Translations under genes and position numbers: made by a program | Notes under the pieces: model-generated | What the model saw: the letters and a program-made list of their open reading frames with translations, nothing else | Told to the model about the DNA's origin: nothing | Database searches by the model: none | Part shown: positions 35,965-46,237 of the stretch, one piece after another | Layout of the letters: each line of letters begins with the position of its first letter | Position numbering within the stretch: the first letter of the stretch is position 1 | NCBI GenBank assembly: GCA_002633005.1 | Contig: NMRA01000162.1 | Location: 419,906 to 483,905 of the forward strand | DNA: 64,000 bases | Source: Phoronis australis | Taxonomy: Eukaryota > Phoronida > Phoronidae | Reading direction: 5' to 3'

Positions 35965-37146
35965 TTGCATCAGGCAAACAAAACTGCACTAATTGAATTG
36001 CTCATAGATAGCACTGACACGCTGTCCATGATACATCTGAGAAGAGCAGAGGCGCTAGTCATCGATGGACAAGCCATTGTTAGATCCATCAAGCAGCCGA
36101 ATGAAGCCGTGACATTTGGAGACTATGCAAAGTCCTTTGGGAAGACCATTCTGGCTATGGGAGTCGGTTCCAAACGGATAGAAATAGCATTTGATCGATA
36201 TCGGCAACACTCAATAAAAGATGGAGCACCCAAAAAGAGAAGCAGGGGTATTCTTCCGATCAGACGTCAAATGAAAACTGGCAGAGTTTCGAGCTGCCAG
36301 AAAACAAACAAAACCAGTAAGAAGTCTTGTCTCAAAAGCTAGTGCTAGAGCGTCCTCCCGGAAAAACGACGACTGTGAGTGGGAGACGTCGCGACGAAAG
36401 GAAAGTGTTGTCTTCTGAACCACAATTCGACATTTTGGCACTACAAGCAAACCATGAAGAAGCTGACACACGCGCTGCCTTACACTGCGTAAATATAGAA
36501 ATTTACACCGTAGTCGTTTCCTCGCATGACAGACGTGATTGTTCTCCTGGTGAACTACGAAGAAACCACATACCAGTTCATGAGATTTACTACAAAATGT
36601 CCAGTTCCATGGTTGCGAACCTACCAGCGTTTCATGCAATGACAGGTTAGCGGACACGGAAAAAGCAAGGCGTTTATGGAACACCATGCTCTCTTGGAAG
36701 AACTTGGGAGGAAAATCCTTACCACAGGCGTCATCTCAAGCTGAAGAGTTTGTGTGCCAAATTTATGCTGTGCGCAATCAAGCTGACTGCGATAAAGCTT
36801 GAGTGGCACAGGTGTTTCCAATGAGTCTTTTCCACCGTCGTCTGACGCTGTCCATTGGCACATACAACGTGTTAACCACCCCGCAGCTGTTTGGAGAAAG
36901 GTAAACAAGAGCACTCAGGAACTACCAGATTTCGCTCAATCTTGTTGGATATTTGTAGACGTGCACACAATACCTTTGTTGGTGACGTTACCACCAATTC
37001 CAGAATCCTGCATAGAACTAACAACATGTAGATGCACAAAGAGCTGTTCCAGCGTGCACTGTGGTTGTCGGCAAGTTGGACTCCGGTGCAATGGTGTGTG
37101 CGAGTATATGGACTCTCACGCACATTGCCAGAACGCAGGTGATTGA
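35965..37146 (+). pseudogene. HEEADTR/CXC family protein, second subfamily, frame-broken
   Basis: Order on the plus strand: AEALVIDGQAIVRSIKQPNE and VTFGDYAKSF, then RIEIAFDRYRQHSIKD (35965-36342). Next comes ALQANHEEADTRAALHCVNI with TVVVSS (36327-36650), then HIPVHEIYYKM and AFHAMTG. The C-terminal frame at 36799-37146 has LPPIPESCIELTTCRCTKSC and HCGCRQVGLRCNGVC. HEEADTR is intact here. The DTDVLVLL-type block expected after VVVS is replaced by a short deletion. At least three frame changes are needed to read it. It is homologous to the 12.6-15.2 kb pseudogene but clearly diverged. The role suggested, a nuclease-like mobilising protein, is inference. Confidence 0.7.
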
Positions 37147-38125
37147 GAAATGATTGAGTTGTTGGTTACTAAAACACTCTAAGCTTTTGTTTTTGCGTTT
37201 TGTGAAATTCCATTACCTTCTAAGTTTATCTCATTATAATGGCAATGAATGAAGAATAGTTCGACCATGGCACTTTCACTCAGCAAGCAAGATCGCTCCA
37301 TGAGAAACCACATTTGTCACGCTTTCTTTATTATTTAATGTTCCAAGAAGCCTTTTACGTAAAATACTCTATTGGACTTGCTACGATCTTTATAAGAAAC
37401 ATGTAATTGTAGCAAACGATGTTCATGTAGTTGTAATAAAATGAAACTGAAATAGAAGTGGTTTGCTTGCTGGTAACTCCTTGCAACTGACATTTTCGTA
37501 TGTTCAAGTCATCACACATTTGCAAAATTCATCCTTTGAGCATAATCCTGACATCCATTACGAAAATAGTGCTTTAAATGAGCTTCTAGTGCATGAGAAC
37601 CTAATATAATGACATGTCGCTTGAGAGCTAAGAATACTTCCCTTGGCATTACAATTCCACGACTGCTGTTAGCGCTCATTTTATATTCATCAATGATGTA
37701 AGCAAAATTCATTTTGCAATACAATGTTATGCCTGAAACACTTCAAAACTGGTCTAAATTTATGTGTTAAAATCCTCCAAAATATTTGAACTCATTGTAT
37801 TTCCAATGGAACATGTGCAGCATAATATGACCTTGACCTTTTTGCGTCACCTTGACCTCCAATCACAAAAATACCTCAAAACTTATAGTTTGATGTATCA
37901 TGCTCATTTTAAAAAGGCATTTATTGGAACTTGCCAATTTCAATATGGCCGATGGCGACCATCTTGGATTTGAGGGTTAAGCCTGAAAAATCCAGCCCCG
38001 CATACATTTTTTTGGATTCAAACCCCCCAAATCAGTTTAAATCAATCGCCGGATCTGCATTACCCCCAAATCTTTTCGACAACATTTTCTGAGTCCTTAT
38101 CTTTTGAAAATTGGAACCCGACTAT

Positions 38126-38971
38126 ACAGGGATTCATAGGATTCTGGAATCTTTAGCCACTCGGGTGCACGTGACATGATTTTGATACGAGAGGACTGGC
38201 TTAGGAGAGGTGTGAAGAAAATTTTGCGGAATCAGATAAAAGAGCTGTGATTGAATAGACATTTGGTTTCTGGTTTCAAGAGTACCACACACAGCACAGA
38301 TCACGAAATTTTGTCCCACCGGTCGGCAACGCGTCGACGACCGGTCGTCGACAAGTCGGCAAAATAACCAACCGGTCAGTAAATTTTTAGCCGACCAGCA
38401 GTCGACCGCACTGCCAGCTGATAAAGCGACCTGCCTGCCTACTCTTACTGCTGACATTGATTGCCGACTGGCCATCAGATGATTAAATTTTATGTTGATC
38501 AGCTGCTATTTTTAGACTAGAATTTCAGTTGCGTAATAGGATATCAGGCTATTGTCACATTTGCGTGCCGAAGGAGAAGCATCTCCGCACAGGGTGAAAT
38601 AAAATAACGGAATAGAACGTGAAGGACGGGTTAAAATGCATTATTAAAAGTGGTTCTCTGCCACTGAAAGAAAAACCAAACTGTTCATCAGGTATTTTAC
38701 GATTTGTTCGTAACGACTTTGAATTTCTGCTAATGTCAAAGTATTTTCCTTTAGTTTAAAATTTCAAAAAAGCGTTCTGTCAACGTAACAACTGCAACAA
38801 AACTGTTAATTCCTTGGCACTTCTGCAACTCAGGCGACGATTCTTCGGTAGCTCCAATGAATGTCAATGTTTTACCTCCGAAACCTGTCGGTACAGTTTA
38901 GAAAAGTTGTTGTCGTAATTCAAACTTTACTTGTGTTCTTCAGGGGACTAGGTTCGTCATTGGTCTCTACG
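38126..38971. other. No gene; contains a perfect 20-bp palindrome
   Basis: GTCGACGACCGGTCGTCGAC at 38333-38352 is a perfect palindrome within an ACCGGTCGG-rich patch (about 38318-38410). The rest is AT-rich with no gene signal. Confidence 0.6.
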
Positions 38972-41318
38972 TCTAGACGCATTTCCAGAAAAGAGCCCTG
39001 TCTAAGGTTCTAGAAGCATTTTTCAGTAAAAGTTGGGAACAAGACTTTTTCACACAATCAAGGTATGGCGAATTCAACTAGCCGAATTTTGCGTTTTTGA
39101 CCATCTAATTAGCATAAACAAAATGGCCGCCAAATTGTCAAATGCAGATGTATTTTTTCAGTAGATATCACAAAATACCATTTAAAATGGTGAAATGTCT
39201 CACCTGTACACTTCTTATAATTACTTCTTGATCAATACGTCACTTATGAAAACTAAAAAATGCAGCTCTAAAAATAGTTATGCAAATTAGGTGCTGCCAT
39301 TACCGTATAATGTAATTTTCGTCTTAGCTTTGTGCTCCTGCAGGCTACCTTGAAAAATGAGGTATTTATACTTATACTGTCATGGTCAACAAACATGCTA
39401 ATGACATTTTTGAAGCAATTTATTTCATATTTATTGGGTTATAAATATGTAGTTACAGTACGTGGAAATATAGTCGTCAGTCTGCAATGCTTGTTAAGCA
39501 AGGTGTCACTATTTTGACAGAATAAGGACAAATGTTCAAACTATCCGTTATCTTCCATTCAAAAAATCATAGTTATTGTTATTGAAGACATCATTAGATT
39601 GTCAGTTGTGTGAATTGTTTTTAGGCCTGTTGAACGCAGTTTTAGCATTCACTTTTTGGTACTTTTTAACATTCCTGAACCCAGGCATATCAAACTGTTT
39701 GCATACAAGGAATCTGATCATGAATGTGCTGCTTGCATGTGCATAATGATATGTATCGAAATCCAGATTTCTTGCATTTGCATTGTCTAATGTTGTTTTA
39801 CATGCTCACAATACCATCTCTAGGCAGCTGTCTGGGATAAAACTCTGTGTCAACAGTATGGGTTGCAAGCATAAGTTTGTGTGTGCATGTCCCTCCCATA
39901 TGAGAGGGTGCTGGGAGCTCAGGTATGGAACAATGAGCATTTCGCCATACCTTGACATGATAGCGCACTCTCATCAAATGGAAACGGAGGGTATTATGCG
40001 TTGGGGGAAGGACCACTGGGTTCACGGGCTTGAAAGATAGTAAATGGCGTGCTACATCTACAGGTCTGATCTGGTCGTGTTGTATATACTACAGACAAAT
40101 GCTTCTGAAGCCATCGTAATTTTTTCAGTGAGTTCACCAGTTCAGAGATTCCTTAGCAATCTGTGATGCTCTAGGAACACCTTCCATGATGATTGCTTCA
40201 TGTGATTGGCAAAGTACGAGTTGGTGCCAAAACCCGGTCACGGCATGAAAGCAAACAAGGATGTTGCTAAGTCTCTTAGTAGTTTATTGAAAACTGCTTC
40301 AATAGGTATATATCGACGTTTCTTAGATGTGCCTGACATCACCCAGAGTTGTTCACATTGCATTTGTTGTAAGTGGGATACCAGAAGCAGTAGAACATCG
40401 GTATCTCTGGAAAACACGGCTGGATGTGAAAAGTAGGCAGTACCAATCTTGCATCTGCTTCTTCATGTGTGGATATCAGAATCTTCAAGTCAGTCATATC
40501 CTTTGAAAATTTAAGTGACTTCCAGCTCATCTCTGAACCCTTCTGCAACTACAAGCTCTTTATCTTCGGGCGTCTACAAAACACAGTTCCTCTGACAAGA
40601 AATGTGCTAGGTCTGCTCTATTCTCAGCCAGTGCCCAAAATTTGACCAGCTTTGAGGAAGAGGTACATCACGGCCTTCCAAAAAGTACCTGATTTATTGT
40701 GTTCCTTTACTGCGCTGCTTTGTTGTGTCCTTCATTGTTTCTTCTCTGTCAAATACAATTTCAATTTTATGATATTGAAATCCTGTGTTTGGCACTGTTT
40801 TTATGAATGAATCAGCCAGGTTTTCGAAGGTCACATCACCATCAGGCTTCCCAAGAGCTACCAGCAATGCTTGGCCATCAATAATTAGGCTTCATCAATG
40901 AGCATTTGTAACTTTGTGAAAATGAAATAAAAAGCTTCACATTTGTAATAATGATTTTTCTAGACCTTCAAAATATAGGTATAGACACCTTTTTGCAATG
41001 TTTGGCTTCAAATTGATAAAGTTACACCGATATTTGAATTTCTTGGTAATGGCAGAAGCTAATTAGCATAATTGGGGAACTTAATGACTTTCATTAAAAT
41101 GTTCTCAAAATTAAGTGATCTAAGCACACAATGTTTTTGTAGCAAAAATTTCCTAAATTATTCGTCACATATTGTACTCCTGATTTCAAAAGCTCAAAAT
41201 CCAGCTTGGGAACAGGCATAATCGAAATCAGCACACAATAATTATGCTAAAAGATGGGTTCTCTACTTTTACTAAAAAAATGCCTCTAACATGCACATTT
41301 CCCAGAAATGGGTCTAGG
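38972..41318. mobile_element. HEEADTR/CXC element, third copy, inverted and internally deleted
   Basis: The left end TCTAGACGCATTTCCAGAAA matches the right end of the 12.0-15.96 kb element. The right end (inverted TCTAGACCCATTTCTGG with one extra G change) matches its left end. Compared with copy 1 it lacks about 1.5 kb, equivalent to about 12510-14030: the join near 40893 jumps from the IIDG start directly into left-end sequence. This is a deletion derivative. Flanking bases show no clear target duplication. Confidence 0.75.
39670..40893 (-). pseudogene. HEEADTR/CXC protein, C-terminal half remnant
   Basis: On the minus strand from 40890: LIIDGQALLVALGKPDGDVT, then a KD..RKQ-type stretch, then the frame 40339-40548 with LISTHEEADARLVL. 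The end at 39798-40025 reads VVLPPTHNTLRFHLMRVRYH and then PELPAPSHMGG. The CXC tail is blurred. Frame breaks are frequent. This copy keeps the HEEAD core that is altered (HKEPD) in the 12-15 kb copy. Confidence 0.65.
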
Positions 41319-41332
41319 CTATCAAGACGCAT

Positions 41333-41612
41333 TGTAGTATATAAAATGATCACTTACTTATAGAGACGTGGTTGGTTGCTGGCAGACTTTTCGACCTGGT
41401 CTGCCAGGTCTTTGTCGATGAATGAGGAATTTCCCGCCTTTCGCTCGTTAAACCGGGACAGAGGACTCCAGTTACCTCCCGTGTACTCCAGCATTCTTAA
41501 CCAGCCAAAGGCGGAAAAACCCCATTCATCGACAAAGACCTGGCGGACCAGGTCGAAACGTCTGCCAACAACCACTCACGTCTCTAAGTAAGTGACCACT
41601 TTATATACTACA
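41333..41612. mobile_element. 280-bp palindromic MITE
   Basis: Arms of about 120 bp start TGTAGTATATAAA at both ends. They share CACTTACTTA, AGAGACGTG, GGTTG.TGGCAGAC, TTTCGACCTGGTC and GCCAGGTCTTTGTCGATGAAT. The loop is about 40 bp. There is no coding function, and no clear target duplication. It sits only 15 bp beyond the end of the previous element. Confidence 0.75.
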
Positions 41613-42155
41613 GTTGTGTTCTCTCGTCACAATTAAGCGAAACCCGTCCGAATTTGAGGATTTGCGTTGTTTTCCGCTTTTTTCCGGTGTTGTCAAATCG
41701 ACGTAGTTCTCAAAAACAGCTCGGTGCATTTCACTGAAACTTTCCAATTTTAATATTTATTTACAATTCTCAAAAACTTTAGGATTTTGTTAAAATTTTT
41801 ATTATTAGTTGTACTGTGTCATGTGCAAATGTGACCCCTGTATTTCTTTAGAAAAATGCCTGACATTTGCGAGCTAATTTGGCAGAAAACCAAATTAAAT
41901 GAGCACTAAAAATTTCCTCACAGCGTATTTTAAGAAATATCGGCAAGTTTTCATTCAAAGAAGGTTTCATTAAAATCGACTAAAGGGTATTTGTGCTATG
42001 AATGTGTGATAAAATGAACATTTTATTTAAAAAGGGTAGTCACATTATAATCACAATAACACGTAAGTGTAAAGTGTATTTTTATAATACTTGATTTATC
42101 ATTTTCAGAAAAGATATACTGTACCTTCACTGATTGACACCGCCTATTGTTTTTG
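41613..42155. other. No gene; downstream flank of SGNH-like gene
   Basis: AT-rich sequence without motifs other than the polyadenylation signal at its right edge. Confidence 0.6.
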
Positions 42156-42161
42156 TTTATT
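42156..42161 (-). terminator. AATAAA polyadenylation signal
   Basis: AATAAA on the minus strand about 40 bases after the stop codon of the SGNH-like gene. A plausible 3' end signal. Confidence 0.5.
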
Positions 42162-42201
42162 TACTTTGAATGAGCGTTACTCAGCAAGGTCCTACGAAAA
42201 C

Positions 42202-43254
42202 TCAAACGTGGAACCACAAGTCAAGCTGCACGTGCAAAATCTCAATCAGTTTGTCGTAGTATGCAGGTCTGAAATGAACTGGATCGTTCGCTATACGAAA
42301 ATTCTGATAGACAAATGAAGTATTGCTCATCTGAAAATTGTCAAGATAAGCAACATTTAGAGACTTCATGACTTTCTTGGCCTCAGCATTATGCTGAACG
42401 ATGATGTCATTCCGTGTTATGTTTTTATATCGAGGTGGAACCGCACTTTCAAGTACACAGGCAGTGTTAATGAAGAGAATTTTAGCTTCTGGAAAGCTGT
42501 CTTTTAACATGCCCGCATACCAAATTAGATTTTCTCTGTAAGCACTTATATTAGAATATGCTATGTCATGCGCACCGTTGTTAAACACAATAACTGTTGG
42601 AGGTCCTGTTCGGTTTAAATAAAATACAAGGTTTTCTTGCGTTGTTTCATACCTTTTGGATTGCACTATGACATCCCTGGCGAATTCCACTGATATATAT
42701 TCTAAACTTAGATTTCCCGATTTCTTGCACATTCTTCTTTCCGAAGTACATCCATTGCAGTCGCTACAACGCGGATGTTCTCTGCCATGGGAAAGAGGTC
42801 CTTCTCTTCTGACATTGGGTGGTTGCCATTTTAATGAATTCTCAACCGTAAGATATTTGCCAAGTGAACACCGTCCACCGCCATAATTCAGTAAACGACC
42901 ACCACAATGAAACTTCCCTCGTAGGGTGCCAAAAAGTCTGAAAGTGTTTGAATCACCCATCAGCACCATTCTTGACACGGGGTAATTTGTTACAGGAGTT
43001 TGCGGTTTGGGCAAAACACAGCTTTGAGGTATCCACAATGTTTTGTTGAGCGTCACCCATTGTCCGTTTAACGTCGCTTCTTCCACTGTCTTGCATGTGT
43101 CCGAAACTGCCGCTCGGTTGAAGTAAACTGACGAATCCCTTCGAAACATTACCGGCTTTAGCTTAAAGTTGTGATCGAATTTGAAAGCAAAGTAAGACAT
43201 TGTTAGCCAAAAAAGTACGCTGCAGGACACAAAAATAGCCATGCGTTTTTCCAT
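42202..43254 (-). CDS. SGNH-hydrolase-like type II membrane protein, single exon
   Basis: A complete 350-codon frame with no introns. Residues 5-25 (MAIFVSCSVLFWLTMSYFAF) form one membrane anchor after a short basic start, giving a lumenal catalytic part. The GDSL/SGNH order is present: MGDSNTFRLFG (G100-D101-S102, nucleophile Ser102), FNNGAHDI (Asn226 and Gly227, oxyanion-type block), and DPVHF (Asp324, His327, the catalytic DxxH). Six N-glycosylation sequons (N70, N181, N214, N235, N278, N311) and a cysteine-rich insert (CSDCNGC, 163-169) fit a Golgi or secretory location. It resembles PC-esterase/acyl-esterase-type proteins expanded in invertebrates; the substrate, perhaps a glycan acyl group, is unknown. 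The Met at residue 5 is an alternative start. A 5' UTR exon boundary may lie at about 43287 (TTTCAG acceptor). Confidence 0.8.
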   Translation of the reverse strand: MEKRMAIFVSCSVLFWLTMSYFAFKFDHNFKLKPVMFRRDSSVYFNRAAVSDTCKTVEEATLNGQWVTLNKTLWIPQSCVLPKPQTPVTNYPVSRMVLMGDSNTFRLFGTLRGKFHCGGRLLNYGGGRCSLGKYLTVENSLKWQPPNVRREGPLSHGREHPRCSDCNGCTSERRMCKKSGNLSLEYISVEFARDVIVQSKRYETTQENLVFYLNRTGPPTVIVFNNGAHDIAYSNISAYRENLIWYAGMLKDSFPEAKILFINTACVLESAVPPRYKNITRNDIIVQHNAEAKKVMKSLNVAYLDNFQMSNTSFVYQNFRIANDPVHFRPAYYDKLIEILHVQLDLWFHV

Positions 43255-43286
43255 ATTTATCCGTTGGCCCCAGGGATTTCAGCAGT

Positions 43287-43919
43287 CTGAAATAGTGTAA
43301 TATACATGTAAGCTAGCATGTAACAGAGCATTGTTAGATCATAAACTGTCGTAAAGCCATACACTGTCACATACTCAAACAGCAACAGTTTTTGCAGGCC
43401 TTCCCAGCACAAATTGTCGTAATTTTGGTTTTGACAAGCTGTGGTTTCTTCAAGTTTTGCTCAGGTCGTCCTCGGACACGTGCAGAGGTAGCATGTTGAC
43501 GCAACCTGTCACACACCTTGCCAACCTATGGGACTTTCAAAATACAATGCATCACACTCCGAACAGCCGCCCTGTCAGACCCGAATCGACTCCACAGCAT
43601 CTTGCAGGGACAGTGTATAGACTACATGTACATAGAAGAACACTAAACAGCATAATAAACTTTAGAACAACATCCGTTCATTGTATACCACTTTAAATGT
43701 ATTTTAGGTACCATGGATTAATTCCATTTAACTAAGAATCAAAGTAATACAATATAACTTGTGGGGGTTAAACGAGAATGCCACCCGAAAACAACCTAGT
43801 TTGTATCAATTTAGATCCAGTAGTTCCACTCGATAACAGCTAGTACAGCTCTTTTACCTGACACCTGACGGCAGACGGAAGTGTCGAAATTAACCAGTGA
43901 CGTCAGAGGTTCGAACGCC
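43287..43919. other. Upstream flank of SGNH-like gene, no gene seen
   Basis: The minus-strand TATTTCAG ending at about 43287 could be an acceptor for a 5' UTR intron. No promoter element is convincing. A GGTTCGAAC word near 43905 has no tRNA around it. Confidence 0.35.
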
Positions 43920-44884
43920 ATCTATTCAGCAGCTCACAACACGCTTACTGGTGTCAGCTTACCGATTGAATTCATCGCTTTACACCAATAAGTTATAAAA
44001 ATTCTTCGATGCAAAACTCCTACAAATACATCGAGTTATTGAACAAACGTGTTATTTTATTTCGCTGTTACGGATTTTTAGGTATTTAAACGTACCGTAG
44101 CTTACAAAGCTCCGGGTAGGCCAATTTAACACAATGTCCGCGGTCGCGGTTGTTTGGGATCTGTTAGGTGATAAAATTGAATTATTCGACCGTGAATTAC
44201 AGACAGGAGAACATAGCTATGTGTTGTAAATTTAGACTTGCAATTTTTGAGTTCTAAACACATGCTATCCCGGCCAATGGCTCGGAACTCGACCAGGTCC
44301 ATCGCGACCGGACTGAAGACATCACGAACATAAACCAGCCAAAGTTGGAAACTAAACTTCCAGTCACGAAAATACTATATCAGTGAGCCAAAGAAAAATG
44401 TGCACGTGATTATTTTAATGAATTAGCCGCGAAACATAAAATCTACTTAATGGCTCGTCGGGGGCCTCGAAGTCCGGTTACCCTTCAACAGAACCGTCAG
44501 GGCAAAAGTTGTACAGTACAGTATCAATGATTCGAAAAATGTATATGAATATGTAAACAAAGATTCCCCTAACATCTGACATGTCAGGTTTGTAACTAAA
44601 TACTAAGAGTCTACTGAAAGTTAATTGATTTACTCAATCAATTCAAACAGAAAAAAAATAAAAAGCACAGCAATAATGTGCATACCTGCCGTACTTTGAA
44701 AATAGGCACAAATTAAAATATAGGGGTATATAGTACACTACACAAATGCTAATATTTCACTCAAAACAAATGTATTTGCAATAAACACCCTTTTAACCTA
44801 AAATTTTTAAGGAAGGAAACTGTCTATGACCAATATTGTTCACTTACCAAGTGATATTTTAATTTCACGGCATTTGTAAACATG

Positions 44885-45082
44885 GGGTACGTACACTACA
44901 ACAAGGGGTACATTGTACGTACACTACATCGCTGTTTCTGCATCACATGGTAACCTAATGTTGTATGACCATTTATTTGTCTTTGATGATAATAAGCACC
45001 ATGTTGTTATTTAAAAGGCAATAATTTCATTTGCAATAACCATTTGTGTTACTGAACTCCACATGGGGGTACGTACACTACA
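44885..45082 (+). repeat. Iterated GTACGTACACTACA motif and MITE empty site, copy 2
   Basis: The motif recurs near 44886 and 44914, and without interruption near 45069. The last marks the empty site of the 1144-1375 MITE. Confidence 0.6.
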
Positions 45083-45939
45083 TTTTGTTAGCCTTTTTGG
45101 CACAGTTTCAACATAGCAGAACCCAGTCAATATCCAAACTTTTGGATAATTTGCTGTGTTGCCTAGGCTAACATATTCTGCAGTTCTTTTTATTACAGAG
45201 TGTGAACTTTGGTTTTGTTTTTAACCTTCTTTACAGTAGGTGAGAGTTAGAAACACAGAATTTACAAATTTCGTAACGAGTGCCTGTTTTATGATGAACC
45301 CTACCATTTCTCAATGATTAAGCACAACTTCATCTAATTGTTTCTGAAAGTGACTCAAGTTATTCCCAGTCATATCTAAGCTATTGCTTACTTGATAAAA
45401 TATATTTTTTCTACTCTTGACAGTTGAAAATTGTTATTTTTAAAATGTCCACTCGTAATGCTACAAATGCATGAAATTCATACACAAAAACATGCATTAA
45501 TTTCTCAAACATTGTCCGATGTTTATAAATTAATTCTTTTTTTAATTTGCACAACTAAGTAACTCTTTGCATATGAGATTCAGTTGGCACTTTGTAAGTA
45601 ACCAATTTATTCAACACTGTAACACAGTCAACTCTCGAATATGGACTTTGATTGTGATTTAGCCGTAAGTGTCTTAAGTTAAACATTTTGAGGGATTACA
45701 TGCTGCTTGAACATTGCCGAAGCTGTAATCGTGTTCTACAAAAATAACCCAGTGTGTTATGATACAAATATTCTATATCAAGGCGTTGTTGCAAACATGT
45801 TATTGTGTTATTGCCAACTAACTGTTATGTTGAGACGTCTTCATTTATTTAAGATTTCTGATTTGGCAGATTGGAATGTTATGAAACTCTACGGTTGCCC
45901 GTTAGTAGACCTGTTCATTCAAAAGTAGATGTTCTCGAT
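45083..45939. other. No gene seen
   Basis: Counterpart of 1386-2240. Frames here are not kept between copies. Confidence 0.55.
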
Positions 45940-46237
45940 TTTTAGAAATACATATATGAATTATTAAGTGCACGTTTTCAGGTGCATTAGACGACCAGTG
46001 CTGCAAAAACGGAGACCCTAACAACAATGTCCTGGCCAGGGCCCTCAAAGTGTAACCATGCACTGATACTGAGTTGACAAATGTTCTCTTGAATTATCTG
46101 TCATATCCGAATTCGCAGTCTTATCTCGACTGTTCGCGGCCCCACGCCTATATGTCTGTTGTCACGGTTTAACTATGACGCCTACAATTTTTTTTGGAGG
46201 GGGGCGTTGCCCCCGCCCACCGCTTCCTACTGCCCTG
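45940..46237 (+). repeat. Repeat A, copy 2 left
   Basis: Counterpart of 2905-3206 with the core GGAGACCCTAACAACAATG. Confidence 0.75.

Larger units (their letters stand above)
34302..38125. mobile_element. 3.8-kb palindromic element with HEEADTR/CXC gene
   Basis: Outer ends are ATAGTCAGGTTCCAATTT (left) and the inverted ATAGTCGGGTTCCAATTTT (right). The arms extend inward about 1.58 kb each (34302-35885 and 36545-38125) and include coding sequence. The spacer is about 660 bp. The terminal sequence is unrelated to the TCTAGACGCA element. The arms share ATCCAAGATGG.CGCCATCGG and long AT-rich blocks. No target duplication is evident. Coding in both arms points toward the centre start: minus on the left, plus on the right. 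Confidence 0.75.

Noticed and set aside
38134-38475. 113-residue minus frame over the ACCGGTCGG patch
   Set aside because: Composition follows the short GC-rich repeats; no motif or start context.
43900-43915. B-box-like GGTTCGAAC suggesting a tRNA or SINE
   Set aside because: No A box, acceptor stem or cloverleaf can be drawn around it.
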